From the NCBI RefSeq assembly GCF_002234535.1, contig NZ_CP022521.1, positions 5,688,001 through 5,752,000 on the forward strand: a stretch of DNA of 64,000 nucleotides. Direction: 5' to 3'. The position numbers were made by a program, and so were the translations under genes. This DNA is from Actinoalloteichus hoggarensis. Lineage in GTDB: Bacteria; Actinomycetota; Actinomycetes; Mycobacteriales; Pseudonocardiaceae. Of the stretch, positions 37,560-46,757 are shown piece by piece. A model generated the notes under the pieces. That model ran no database searches. It was not told where the DNA came from and saw only the letters and a program-made list of their open reading frames with translations. Within the stretch, counting starts at the first letter, position 1. Each line of letters begins with the position of its first letter.

Positions 37560-39221
37560 TCACTCGACGTCGGACAGCGGGATGCGCAGTCCGCGCTCGG
37601 CCGCCACCTGTTCGGCACGCTCGTATCCGGCGTCGACGTGCCGAAGCACGCCCATCCCCGGATCGTTGGTCAGGACGCGCTCGATCTTGCGGGCCGCCAG
37701 CTCGGTGCCGTCGGCGACCGTCACCTGACCGGCGTGGATGGAGCGGCCCATTCCGACGCCGCCGCCCTGGTGGATCGACACCCAGGTCGCGCCCGACGCC
37801 GTGTTGATCAAGGCGTTGAGCAGCGGCCAGTCGGCGATGGCGTCGGAGCCGTCGGCCATGCCCTCGGTCTCCCGGTACGGCGAGGCGACGGAGCCGGAGT
37901 CCAGATGGTCGCGCCCCAGGACCAGCGGTGCGCTGATCTCGCCTGCGGCCACCAGCTCGTTGAACCGCAGCCCCGCCAGGTGACGTTCGCCGTAGCCGAG
38001 CCAGCAGATCCGGGACGGCAGCCCCTGGAACTCGACCCGCTCCTGCGCCATCCGGATCCACCGGGCCAACGGCTTGTCGTCCGGGAACAGCTCGAGGATC
38101 GCCTCGTCGGTGCGGCGGATGTCCGCCGGGTCGCCGGACAGCGCCGCCCACCGGAACGGCCCGCGACCCTCCGCGAACAACGGTCGGATGTAAGCGGGCA
38201 CGAAGCCGGGGAAGTCGAAGGCGCGCTCGTAGCCGCCGACCCTGGCCTCGCTGCGCAGGGAGTTGCCGTAGTCGAAGACCTCCGCTCCCGCGTCCTGGAA
38301 GCCGACCATCGCGGCGACGTGATCGACCATCGACGCCCGGGCCCGGTCGGTGAACTCCTCCGGCTTGCGCTCGGCGTAGTCCGCCCAGTCCGCGGGCTCG
38401 ACGCCCTTGGGCAGGTAGGACAGCGGATCGTGCGCGGAGGTCTGGTCGGTGACGACGTCGATCGCCACGCCGCGACGCAGCAGCTCGGGGAAGACCTCGG
38501 CGGCGTTGCCGATGAGGCCGACCGACAGGGCGCGGCGTTCCCGCTTGGCGGCGAGAACCCTGGCCACCGCGTCGTCGAGGTCGTCGGCGATCTCATCGAG
38601 GTACCGGGTCTCCACCCGACGCCGAGCCCGCTCCTGGTCGACCTCCACGACGAGCGCGACGCCGTCGTTCATCGTCACCGCCAGCGGCTGGGCGCCGCCC
38701 ATCCCGCCCAGACCGGCCGTGAGAGTGAGGGTGCCCGCCAGGCTGCCGCCGAACCGCTTGTTCGCCACGGCGGCGAAGGTCTCGTAGGTCCCCTGGAGGA
38801 TGCCCTGGGTACCGATGTAGATCCACGATCCGGCGGTCATCTGCCCGTACATCGTCAGGCCGAGGTGCTCCAGTCTGCGGAACTCCGGCCAGTTCGCCCA
38901 GTCGCCCACCAGGTTCGAGTTGGCGATCAGCACCCGAGGAGCCCACTCATGGGTGCGCAGCACGCCGACCGGCTTGCCGGACTGGACGAGCAGCGTCTCG
39001 TCGTCGGCCAGCGTGGTGAGCTCCCGAGTGATGGCGTCGAAGCTCGCCCAGTTCCTGGCGGCCTTGCCGGTGCCGCCGTAGACCACGAGGTCGTCGGGTC
39101 GCTCGGCCACCTCGGGATCGAGGTTGTTGTGCAGCATCCGCAGCGGTGCCTCGGTGCTCCAGCTCTTGGCGGTCAGCGTGGTGCCTCGGGCTGCGCGGAC
39201 GATGCGAGGTCCGGTGGTCAC
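37560..39221 (-). CDS. hutU: Urocanate hydratase
   Basis: This 553-residue NAD-dependent enzyme converts urocanate to imidazolone propionate. It contains [14 protein letters not shown], the NAD-binding [20 protein letters not shown] and the conserved [20 protein letters not shown] near the C terminus. Length matches the family (about 550). The GTG at 39221 is chosen because GAGGAG precedes it by eight bases and the HutU N terminus ([18 protein letters not shown]) begins there. It lies 64 bp downstream of hutH. Confidence 0.97.
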   Translation of the reverse strand: MTTGPRIVRAARGTTLTAKSWSTEAPLRMLHNNLDPEVAERPDDLVVYGGTGKAARNWASFDAITRELTTLADDETLLVQSGKPVGVLRTHEWAPRVLIANSNLVGDWANWPEFRRLEHLGLTMYGQMTAGSWIYIGTQGILQGTYETFAAVANKRFGGSLAGTLTLTAGLGGMGGAQPLAVTMNDGVALVVEVDQERARRRVETRYLDEIADDLDDAVARVLAAKRERRALSVGLIGNAAEVFPELLRRGVAIDVVTDQTSAHDPLSYLPKGVEPADWADYAERKPEEFTDRARASMVDHVAAMVGFQDAGAEVFDYGNSLRSEARVGGYERAFDFPGFVPAYIRPLFAEGRGPFRWAALSGDPADIRRTDEAILELFPDDKPLARWIRMAQERVEFQGLPSRICWLGYGERHLAGLRFNELVAAGEISAPLVLGRDHLDSGSVASPYRETEGMADGSDAIADWPLLNALINTASGATWVSIHQGGGVGMGRSIHAGQVTVADGTELAARKIERVLTNDPGMGVLRHVDAGYERAEQVAAERGLRIPLSDVE

Positions 39222-39285
39222 GAAAGGGACTCCTCTCGACGGGGACGGCTGATCAGGTGTGCTGCGGTTCGGCGCGCCGACGACG

Positions 39286-40818
39286 TCAGGCCAGATGTGG
39301 CGTGACGGCGTCCAGCAGCGCGCCGGAGGTGACGAGTTCGCGCGCGACGGCGATGTCGGGGGCGAGGTGGCGATCGGGGCCGATGCCGGGGACGTGGCGG
39401 CGCAGCAGGGCGACCGCGGCGCCGGTCGCCGGGGAGGGCCGCAGGGGCGCTCGCAGGTCCAGGGCACGGGCGGCGGCGAGCAGCTCGACAGCCAGGACGG
39501 TGTGCAGTCCGTCCAGTCCGCTACGCAGCTTGCGGGCAGCCGACCAGCCCATGGACACATGGTCCTCCTGCATCCCCGAGCTGGGGATGGAGTCCACCGA
39601 AGCGGGTGACGCCAGGCGCTTGAGCTCGGAGACCACGGCGGCCTGGGTGTACTGAGCGATCATGTAGCCGGAGTCGACGCCGGGATCGGCGGCCAGGAAC
39701 GGCGGCAGCCCGTGGGAGCGGTGCACGTCGAGCAGGCGGTCGGTGCGTCGCTCGGCCATGCTGGCGACGTCGGCGACGGGCACGGCCAGGAAGTCGAGCA
39801 CGTAGCCCACCGGGGCGCCGTGGAAGTTGCCGTTGGACTCCACCCGGCCGTCGGCCAGCACCACCGGGTTGTCCACGACCGAGGCCAGCTCGCGGTCTGC
39901 CACCAGCTCGGCGTGGGACAGGGTGTCGCGGGCGGCGCCGTGGACCTGCGGGGCGCAGCGCAGCGAATAGGCGTCCTGCACCCGGTTGCAGTCGGGCCCG
40001 CGATGGCTGGCCACGATCTCGGACTCGGCGAGCAGGGCGGTCAGCCGCGCCGCCGAGCGCGCCTGGCCGGGATGCGGGCGCAGGGCCTGCAACTCGGGGG
40101 CGAAGACCCGATCGGTCGCCAGCAGCGCCTCGATGCTCATCGCGGCGGTGACGTCGACGACGTCCAGAGCGGCGGCGAGGTCGGCGGCGGCCAGCACCAG
40201 CATCCCGAGCATGCCGTCGGTGCCGTTGGTCAGCGCCAGGCCCTCCTTCTCACGCAGCGTGATCGCCCGCAGACCGTGTTCGGCGAACGCCGTGGCGGTC
40301 GGCACCCGCCTGCCCGCCGCGTCGTGGACCTCGCCCTCCCCCATCAGCGTCAACGCGATCGCGGCCAGTGGCGCGAGGTCGCCGGAGCAGCCCAGCGAGC
40401 CGTGCTCGTGCACCACCGGGGTCAGGCCCGCGTTGAGCAGCGCCGCCAGCGCGTCCACCGTCTCCGATCGGACGCCGCTGTGGCCGGCGGCCAACGTCCG
40501 CAGGCGCAGCAGCATCATCGCCCGCACCACCTCGGGCTCCACCGGATCGCCCGCGCCCGCCGCATGCGAGCGCACCAGCGACCGTTGCAGGTCGGCCCGG
40601 CGCTCCGGCGGGATGTGCCGGGTCGCCAGGGCTCCGAAGCCGGTGGAGACGCCGTAGGTCGGTCTCGGTGCCTCCGCCAACGCCTCGACGTGTGCCCTGG
40701 CGGTGTCCACCGCGATGCGGGCCACCTCGGTGAGTCGTACGCCTGTGCCCCTCCGGGCGACGGCGACGACCTGCTCGCGGGTGATCGGCTCGACACCCAC
40801 CGCGATCGGTTGCGTCAT
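39286..40818 (-). CDS. hutH: Histidine ammonia-lyase
   Basis: This 510-residue lyase removes ammonia from histidine to give urocanate. [11 protein letters not shown] near residue 55, [15 protein letters not shown], and [21 protein letters not shown] are family hallmarks. The MIO cofactor would form from residues 144-146, which read Cys-Ser-Gly (in [13 protein letters not shown]) rather than the usual Ala-Ser-Gly. The ATG at 40818 is supported by homology. It is first of the hutHU pair and divergent from an IclR regulator, the likely controller. Confidence 0.97.
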   Translation of the reverse strand: MTQPIAVGVEPITREQVVAVARRGTGVRLTEVARIAVDTARAHVEALAEAPRPTYGVSTGFGALATRHIPPERRADLQRSLVRSHAAGAGDPVEPEVVRAMMLLRLRTLAAGHSGVRSETVDALAALLNAGLTPVVHEHGSLGCSGDLAPLAAIALTLMGEGEVHDAAGRRVPTATAFAEHGLRAITLREKEGLALTNGTDGMLGMLVLAAADLAAALDVVDVTAAMSIEALLATDRVFAPELQALRPHPGQARSAARLTALLAESEIVASHRGPDCNRVQDAYSLRCAPQVHGAARDTLSHAELVADRELASVVDNPVVLADGRVESNGNFHGAPVGYVLDFLAVPVADVASMAERRTDRLLDVHRSHGLPPFLAADPGVDSGYMIAQYTQAAVVSELKRLASPASVDSIPSSGMQEDHVSMGWSAARKLRSGLDGLHTVLAVELLAAARALDLRAPLRPSPATGAAVALLRRHVPGIGPDRHLAPDIAVARELVTSGALLDAVTPHLA

Positions 40819-40869
40819 GTGTCCATCACAGCGGGTGCGGCGGCGCGACCCAAGTCGACAGCCCGCGAC

Positions 40870-40914
40870 TCCGTCTGGGATGTCAGACTGGCGCGTCATC
40901 GCTCGTCAGACGGA
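40870..40914. promoter_or_regulatory. Candidate operator in the hutH/IclR gap
   Basis: GTCTG-N6-CAGAC lies at 40873-40888, and TCCGTCTG at 40870 is repeated in inverse as CAGACGGA at 40907-40914. Three related half-sites in the divergent 155-bp gap fit a binding site for the IclR protein. No exact consensus is known to me for this regulator. Confidence 0.45.
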
Positions 40915-40973
40915 GGATGTGGACGGTCACACGACGCCGGAGCAAGCACGGTGGGCAGGAAAGGAGACTCGCG

Positions 40974-41777
40974 TTGGGGGAGAGCAGTGATGTTCCCGCG
41001 CTGCGTCGCGGACTGGCCGTGCTGGGTCTGCTGGCGCGCCGGGCGACGCCGACCTCCGCGGCGGTGATCGCCAGGGCACTGGATCTGCCGCGCTCGACGA
41101 CGTATCACCTGCTGGAGGAGCTGATCCGCACCGGTTTCGTCAGCCATCTGCCGGAGGAACGCCGGTACGGCCTCGGTGTGGCCGCCTTCGAACTGGGTTC
41201 GGCTTATCTGCGCCACGATCCGCTGGAACGACTGGCCCGGCCGCTGTTGCGGCGACTGGCCGACCATGCGGGGCACAACGCGCAGCTCGGCGTGCTGCAC
41301 GGCGCCCAGGCCGTCTACCTGTCCAAGGAGCAGCCCGCGCGGCCGCAGACCCTGGTGACCGACGTCGGAGTGCGGCTGCCCGCCGAGCTCACCGCCTCGG
41401 GTCGCGCGATGCTCGCCCACCTGCCGGCGCCCCAGATACGGGCGTTGTTCCCGAGCACCGCGAGCTTCATCCGGCGCACCGACCGCGGACCGAGGGATCT
41501 GCCGAGTCTGCGGAGACTGCTCGCCGCGGAACGCAGGCGGGGCTGGGCGGTCGAGGACGGGTACGTCACCGAGTCCTGGGCCTCGGTCGCCTCGGCGGTG
41601 TTCGACCACGGCGGCAGGCCGGTGGCGTCGATCAGCGTGACGTTCCGGCACGTCTGCGAGCAGGAGTCCGACTGCGGGCGGACGTGGCCGGATCTCGCCG
41701 AGGAGGTCCGTCGGGCCGCCGAGGAGCTGACGCTGCGGATCGGCGGCATCCCGCCCGTACGCGCCGAGGACGCCTGA
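40974..41777 (+). CDS. IclR-family regulator, probable hut regulator
   Basis: This 267-residue protein has an N-terminal winged helix-turn-helix (SAAVIARALDLPRSTTYHLLEEL at about 25-50) and an IclR ligand domain (from ELGSAYLRHDPLERL, with ELTASGRAMLAHLP and RGWAVEDGYVTESWASVASAVFD). The TTG at 40974 is preferred because AAAGGAG lies upstream at good distance; in-frame upstream starts lack a ribosome site. It is divergent from hutH, so control of histidine use is likely but inferred from position. Confidence 0.85.
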   Translation: MGESSDVPALRRGLAVLGLLARRATPTSAAVIARALDLPRSTTYHLLEELIRTGFVSHLPEERRYGLGVAAFELGSAYLRHDPLERLARPLLRRLADHAGHNAQLGVLHGAQAVYLSKEQPARPQTLVTDVGVRLPAELTASGRAMLAHLPAPQIRALFPSTASFIRRTDRGPRDLPSLRRLLAAERRRGWAVEDGYVTESWASVASAVFDHGGRPVASISVTFRHVCEQESDCGRTWPDLAEEVRRAAEELTLRIGGIPPVRAEDA

Positions 41778-42453
41778 CGGCCGACGCCGCCCACGCGGGC
41801 GAGCGGGCGGCGGCGCCACCGGTGTGTCCAGGCGCGCCGAGTGTCCGGGCGCACCAGACGATCGGGCGTTCCCCGCGTGCCGACCGCAGGGAGCCGGACG
41901 TCCGCCTCGGCGAGCCGTCGTCGGGACGGCGACACGTAATTCGTGAGTCGGATTCACATCCCACCGATGCACTGCCGGTCAACCCCTCGAACAAGTGAGA
42001 GATGTCACCTGAATCGAGTTACATCCGGTATTTTGATAACAGATAGTCGAAGTCAACCGGGGCATTCTTCACCACCCCGCACCGATGGGACTTGAGAAAT
42101 ACCGCCCCAAAGAGTGAAATAGCCGACTTTGCGTCACCTGCGACGATGAATCGTCCACGCAGGTCATCCCGGTGCGCTCACTCCGATCCCCTGGTTGATC
42201 CGACGACTCCGTGATGTTTCGCTCCCTGGCGATGGCCCGACCGGCCGCCGTACTCCAGCGGAACGCGGACCGGGATAACGCAGTCGACATCACCGAGTGG
42301 CGCGTCCGCTTTCCACCCGGCCGAGAATCCCGGCGGTCCCGCTAAGCGGGAAGGGCGGAGCGTCCATTCGTTCGGCGGTGACGCCGATCGGCGTGACGTG
42401 CGACGAGATCCCGCCGCACTCGCCGAGTCCGAAGAAAGGAATCGACCAGTACG
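41778..42453. other. Long intergenic region upstream of the L,D-transpeptidase gene
   Basis: No gene is supported in these 676 bases. A hairpin follows the IclR gene. From about 41990 to 42170 the sequence is clearly AT-richer than its surroundings (for example CCGGTATTTTGATAACAG), which suits a promoter or regulatory region for the cell-wall gene at 42454. Confidence 0.4.
41784..41811 (+). terminator. Possible terminator after the IclR gene
   Basis: CGCCGCCC and GGGCGGCG pair over 8 bp with a 12-base loop, six bases after the stop codon. There is no U-tract. Confidence 0.4.
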
Positions 42454-43293
42454 ATGACGCCCGCCGCACGCGGACAGACCGCGATCCGGAATCGAGTTCT
42501 CGCGCTCTGCGCAGCAGCAACCCTGACCCTTCTCGCCGCGGGCTGCGGCCAGGACGCGATCGACGAGGGCGCCGACACCCGCCCGCCCGTCACCACGCGG
42601 CCGGTCGACCTGGCGGCCCTGGCCGCGCTTCCCGAGGCCACCACCTTCGGCGTCGTCGACTCGGCGCCGACGGACGCCGCCCTCGGCGACGCGGGCGACG
42701 GCACGGCAGGCGGCGACCTGGTGATCCGGCCCGAGGAGGAGCTGCCCGTCTACGACACCGAGGGCGGCGAGGCGATCGCACGGCTGCCGGTCACCCAGCT
42801 CGGCTCGCCGACGTGGCTGCCGGTCGTCGAACAGCGGGGCGACTGGTATCACGTCCTGCTGCCGTCGAAGCCGAACAATTCGAGCGGCTGGCTGAACGCC
42901 GCCGATGGAGCGGTGACCGAGGCGACCAACGCCTTCCGCGTCATCGTGGACGTCGACGAGTTCTCCCTCGCCGTCCTGGAGTCCGGCACCGAGATAGGCC
43001 GATGGACGGTCGGCGTCGGCAGTTCCGAGGCTCCCACGCCGTTGGGCCGGACATTCCTGCTCGCCTCCATCGAGGAGACCGTCAGCGAATTCAGCCGCTA
43101 CACCCTCCCATTGGGCACGCATTCGGAGGTTCTCGAGACCTATTCGGACGGCCCGGCCACCGTCGCCATTCACGGCTGGCCGGACGAGACGCCGTTCGGG
43201 ACCGAGACCAGCGACGGATGCGTCCGCGTTCCGGACGCCGCGATGGACCTGCTGCTCACCCTGCCGCTGGGCACCGTCGTCGACATTCGATGA
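42454..43293 (+). CDS. L,D-transpeptidase lipoprotein
   Basis: This 279-residue protein would make 3-3 cross-links in peptidoglycan or attach other groups to it. A lipoprotein signal ends in LAAGC with the lipidated Cys at residue 31. Residues about 85-150 resemble an SH3-like or LysM-type wall-binding module. The YkuD catalytic domain covers 160-279, with His240 (VAIHGWPD) and the nucleophile Cys256 in SDGCVRVPD. Start is ATG with AAGAAAGGAA upstream. It precedes a secreted protein gene by 58 bases and may be co-transcribed with it. Confidence 0.93.
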   Translation: MTPAARGQTAIRNRVLALCAAATLTLLAAGCGQDAIDEGADTRPPVTTRPVDLAALAALPEATTFGVVDSAPTDAALGDAGDGTAGGDLVIRPEEELPVYDTEGGEAIARLPVTQLGSPTWLPVVEQRGDWYHVLLPSKPNNSSGWLNAADGAVTEATNAFRVIVDVDEFSLAVLESGTEIGRWTVGVGSSEAPTPLGRTFLLASIEETVSEFSRYTLPLGTHSEVLETYSDGPATVAIHGWPDETPFGTETSDGCVRVPDAAMDLLLTLPLGTVVDIR

Positions 43294-43351
43294 CCGCCCG
43301 AACCGCGGCGATCGTCCCCCGTTCGACTCACCTGCATAAGGAAAGGCAATC

Positions 43352-44140
43352 GTGTTCGTCAAGACCGCACGCGCATCCCTGGGCCTCGCCCTCGTCCTCG
43401 GCCTCCAGCTCGGCTCGGCACTGCCCGCCTCGGGCCAGGAGACGACCGGCACCGAGCCGAGTTCGGCCTTCGCACTGCGAGCCCAGGGGCTGCTCGCCGT
43501 CGAGCCCACGCCGTACCTGACTGGAGAGCACGGCTTCCAGCAGCGTTCCGTCGCCGACCTGAGCGTGGCGAACGGCCTGGTCCGAGCGGGCGTGCTCGAC
43601 ACCGAGGTCGACACCCACCGTGCGGAGGCGACCGTCACGGACCTCCGGGTCGGGCTGGCCGGGGCGCTGCTGTCGGAACTGGGGCTGGGCGACCTCGCCG
43701 CGACCGCCGTCGAGGCGACGTGCGATCAGGGCCGGGGGTCGACCCGCCTGGTCGGCGCGTCGCTGGGCGGGATCGCGCTGGACGCCTCGGCGGCCCCCAA
43801 CACCGGAGTCGACGTGCCCGGTCTGGCCACGGTGATGCTGAACCGGCAGGTCACCGGTCCGGACGGCTCGCTGACGGTCACGGCCCTCTCCGTCGAGGTC
43901 GCCGGGCTTCAGAGCATCGACATCGCCTCCGCCACCTGCGCGGCAGGCGCCGACGAGCCGGGGACACCCGAGCCGACCGACCCTCGGCCGGAGCCGGAGG
44001 TGCCCGGTGAGGAGCCGGAGACGCCGGAGACCGAGGGTCCCGGGCCGGAGGGACCCGGAGCCGAGGGGCCTGGAGCCGAGGCACCGCAGCCCGCTCCCCG
44101 GCCGACGCCGATCCGCGGCCATCACCCGGTGACCGGCTGA
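43352..44140 (+). CDS. Secreted choice-of-anchor P-like protein with Pro/Glu-rich tail
   Basis: This 262-residue protein starts at GTG 43352 with GGAAAGG upstream. A signal peptide (ARASLGLALVLGLQLGSALP, cut after ASG) is followed by a Thr/Ala/Leu-rich domain (about 28-205) of the type seen in actinobacterial choice-of-anchor P proteins. The last 55 residues are repeats of PEGPG/AEGPG and PEPEVPGEEPETPE, probably spanning or binding the cell wall. It has no enzymatic motif. A strong hairpin follows. Confidence 0.72.
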   Translation: MFVKTARASLGLALVLGLQLGSALPASGQETTGTEPSSAFALRAQGLLAVEPTPYLTGEHGFQQRSVADLSVANGLVRAGVLDTEVDTHRAEATVTDLRVGLAGALLSELGLGDLAATAVEATCDQGRGSTRLVGASLGGIALDASAAPNTGVDVPGLATVMLNRQVTGPDGSLTVTALSVEVAGLQSIDIASATCAAGADEPGTPEPTDPRPEPEVPGEEPETPETEGPGPEGPGAEGPGAEAPQPAPRPTPIRGHHPVTG

Positions 44141-44177
44141 GCCCGCACCGCACCGAAGCGACCCGTCGCGCGTGAAG

Positions 44178-44209
44178 GGGCCGGGGCCCCACGACGGAGG
44201 CCCCGGCCC
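44178..44209. terminator. Bidirectional terminator between convergent genes
   Basis: GGGCCGGGGCC and GGCCCCGGCCC form a perfect 11-bp stem with a 10-base loop, between the convergent genes ending at 44140 and 44288. Confidence 0.75.
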
Positions 44210-44287
44210 GCCCCCGCGCGGCGGGTGCCGCGCGGGAGGTGCTCGCGAGCCGTCGGTGTCCCGCGGGAGACGTCACGGCGACGGGCG

Positions 44288-45175
44288 TCAGAGCCCGGCG
44301 ACGAACTCCTGCGCCACGTCGGCGTAGTTCTCCCGGTCGACCTCGATGCGCCGGACCATCTCCTTGAGGTCCTCCGTGGTCAGCGCCGCGGACAACTCGT
44401 CGAGCGCGGCCTGCTGCTCCTCGCTCAATGCCCCCGCGCGGACCAGCGGCACCACCTGCTGGGCCGGGTAGAGCCGCTCCGGGTCGGCCAGCTCGACGAA
44501 GTCGTTCTCCTCGATGGCCGACATCGTGGTGAACAGGTTCGCCACGTCCACGTTGCCCGCCGCCAGCTCGTCGACGGTGATCGGGCCGCCGGCGTCGGTG
44601 GTCCTGATCTCGGCGAAGGAGCAGTCGTACAACTCGGCGATCGGCTCGGCCCACCGCTCGGCCCATTCCCCGGCCGCGCCGAGGACCAGGTCACCGCACC
44701 GCGGTCCCAGATCGGCCAGCGAGGTGAGGTCGAGCCGGTCCGCCGTCTCCTCGGTCACCACCAGCACGTCGCTGTTCTCCGCCTCGGCGGGGGCGAGGAT
44801 GCCCAGCTCCTCGGGCAGCGACTCGTCGAGAAGGTCGACGATCTCCTCCGGCGACGTGCCGGGCTCCACCTGGGCGAAGTGGTGCAGCAGATTCCCCGAG
44901 TACTCGGGGACGATCGTCAGCGAGCCGTCCTGGAGGCCGTCGACGATGAACTCGCGGTTGCCGACGCCGGGTCGAGTGGTCACCTCGGCACCGCCCTCAC
45001 GCAGCACCTCGGCGTACATCTCCATCAACAACTGGTTCTCGGCGAAGTCGGCCGAGCCGACGACGATCCGACCGTCCTCGGCGGGCCCGCTCTCGTCGCT
45101 CAACGGGTCGCCGCCGCCACAGGCGCCCGTCACCAGCACTGCCCCGACGGCCAGTGCGGCCAGTTCACGTCTCAT
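44288..45175 (-). CDS. Osmoprotectant/glycine betaine ABC transporter substrate-binding lipoprotein
   Basis: This 295-residue lipoprotein has a signal with lipobox VTGAC (Cys about 19) and a OpuAC-type binding fold. IVVGSADFAENQLLMEMYAEVL and VPEYSGNLLHHFAQ are typical of ProX/OpuBC proteins that bind glycine betaine, choline or carnitine. The ATG at 45175 is preferred over the long open frame upstream because the signal peptide starts there. It is the last gene of a minus-strand operon with two permeases and an ATPase. The gap to the preceding permease is 152 bases. Confidence 0.9.
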   Translation of the reverse strand: MRRELAALAVGAVLVTGACGGGDPLSDESGPAEDGRIVVGSADFAENQLLMEMYAEVLREGGAEVTTRPGVGNREFIVDGLQDGSLTIVPEYSGNLLHHFAQVEPGTSPEEIVDLLDESLPEELGILAPAEAENSDVLVVTEETADRLDLTSLADLGPRCGDLVLGAAGEWAERWAEPIAELYDCSFAEIRTTDAGGPITVDELAAGNVDVANLFTTMSAIEENDFVELADPERLYPAQQVVPLVRAGALSEEQQAALDELSAALTTEDLKEMVRRIEVDRENYADVAQEFVAGL

Positions 45176-45327
45176 CGGTCGTGATCTCCCTCGATGTCGC
45201 ATCGTTGCCGACTCTCTCGTCTCTGTCGTCGTCGTGCATCGCCGTGTCCCGTGCGGTGCGGGCCGGACTCCGGCGACAGGCCGCGCGGACCGGTACCCGG
45301 CGTCGCGATCCGCGATCGACCGCGCCG

Positions 45328-46089
45328 TCACGGCCGTGACGTCTCCATCGGTCCCCCGGCCGACCCGTCCTCGGTCCGGCCCTCGCGCCGGGAGGACCGG
45401 CGGGTCCGGCGGGCCGCCCGCGCGGCGCCGGCGGCCGGTCGCAGTCCGCGCGGCACGATCAGCCATTGCAGCCCGGCCAGCACCAGGTCCAGGGTCAGGG
45501 CCAACAACGCGACGAGCAGCGCGCTGGCCAGTACCTTCGAGTAGTTCGGCTCCCTGATCCCGTCCAACAGCAGCCTGCCGAGGCCACCGAGGCCGACGTA
45601 GGCGGCCACCGTCGCGGTGGCCACGACCTGGAGCACCGCGTTGCGCAGGCCCCCGATCAGCAGGGGAAGCGCGTTCGGGAACTCCACCTGCCACAGCCGT
45701 TGCCAGCCGGTCATGCCGACGCCGCGCGCCGCGTCGACCACCCGACGGTCGACGTCCTGCACCCCGGCGTAGGTTCCCGCCAGGATCGGCGGCACGGCGA
45801 GCACGACCAGGCCGACCACGGTCGCGGTCTGGGTGCCGCCGAGCACCAGGTACAGGAAGGTCACCAGGCCCAGCGTCGGCAGCGCCCGCATGGCGTTGCC
45901 CGCGCCGACCAGCATCACCCCGCCGCGCCCGGTGTGGCCGATGTAGAGCCCCAGCGGCATCGCGATCAGCGCCGCCAGCAGGATCGCGATCGAGCAGTAG
46001 CCCAGGTGTTCCACGAGACGGTTCGGCACGCCGTTCACGCCGCGCCAGTTCTCCGGATCGCCGAGCCAGTCGACGAGACCTTGGATCAT
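45328..46089 (-). CDS. Osmoprotectant ABC transporter permease
   Basis: This 253-residue membrane protein has five to six hydrophobic segments starting at YCSIAILLAALIAMPLGLYI. The coupling motif of binding-protein-dependent permeases is present in DAARGVGMTGWQRLWQVEFP. GGLGRLLLDGI is typical of OpuBB/OpuCB proteins. The C-terminal 35 residues are Arg-rich and poorly conserved. The ATG overlaps the stop of the preceding permease gene by four bases (ATGA). Confidence 0.92.
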   Translation of the reverse strand: MIQGLVDWLGDPENWRGVNGVPNRLVEHLGYCSIAILLAALIAMPLGLYIGHTGRGGVMLVGAGNAMRALPTLGLVTFLYLVLGGTQTATVVGLVVLAVPPILAGTYAGVQDVDRRVVDAARGVGMTGWQRLWQVEFPNALPLLIGGLRNAVLQVVATATVAAYVGLGGLGRLLLDGIREPNYSKVLASALLVALLALTLDLVLAGLQWLIVPRGLRPAAGAARAARRTRRSSRREGRTEDGSAGGPMETSRP

Positions 46090-46757
46090 GACCGTGCCTC
46101 CGGCGCCACTCGCTCCCACGGTGTCAGCCATCGGCGGAGCGCGACCAGCGACAGGTCCACCACCAGCGCCAACAGCAGGGTCAGGACGATGCCCACCACG
46201 ATCGGTGCCAGGTAGCGCGTTCGGAAGCCCTCGGTGAACAGCACCCCGAGGCCGCCGGTGCCGATCAACGCGCCGACGCTGACCAGACTGATGTTGCTCA
46301 CGGCGCCGACACGCAGACCGGCGGCCAGCACCGGGACGGCCAGCGGCAGGTCGACGGCGAGGAGACGACGGGCGGGTCGGTAGCCCATGGCGGTGGCCGC
46401 GGCGGTCACGTGATCGGGGACCGCGTCGAGCGCGTCGATCACGGGACGCAGCAGCAGCGCGCTGGTGTAGAGGGTCAGGGCGACCACCACGTTGACGCTG
46501 TCGAGCACGAGAGTGCCGATGATGCCGGGGATCACCACGAACAAGGCCAGTGACGGCACCGTGTACAGGATGCTCGCGCTGGTCAGCAGCACCACCCGGA
46601 CCCGCCGGAAACGGTGCGCGACCCAGCCGACCGGAATCGCCACGGCGATGCCGAACAGCAGCGGCGTCAACGACAGGTAGACGTGCTCCACGAGCTGCGA
46701 GCCGATGAACTCGCGATTGTTGGCACTGCTGAGGTAGCGGGCCAGGTCGTCCCACAT
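46086..46757 (-). CDS. Osmoprotectant ABC transporter permease
   Basis: The 223-residue product is a second permease of the same family, with SASILYTVPSLALFVVIPG and the coupling segment AATAMGYRPARRLLAVDLP. GALIGTGGLGVLFTEGF is also characteristic. It pairs with the permease downstream as OpuCB/OpuCD-type partners. The ATG at 46757 overlaps the ATPase stop by one base (TGATG); open sequence further upstream in this frame lies antisense or out of frame to the ATPase and is not coding. Confidence 0.92.
   Translation of the reverse strand: MWDDLARYLSSANNREFIGSQLVEHVYLSLTPLLFGIAVAIPVGWVAHRFRRVRVVLLTSASILYTVPSLALFVVIPGIIGTLVLDSVNVVVALTLYTSALLLRPVIDALDAVPDHVTAAATAMGYRPARRLLAVDLPLAVPVLAAGLRVGAVSNISLVSVGALIGTGGLGVLFTEGFRTRYLAPIVVGIVLTLLLALVVDLSLVALRRWLTPWERVAPEARS

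Noticed and set aside
37638-41067. Long plus-strand frames opposite hutU and hutH (555 and 451 residues)
   Set aside because: Both are antisense to complete, highly conserved Hut enzymes and contain no recognisable domains.
45176-45694. Extended N terminus of the osmoprotectant-binding lipoprotein
   Set aside because: The frame is open upstream, but the signal peptide and lipobox fix the start at 45175; the upstream part overlaps the permease gene on the same strand.
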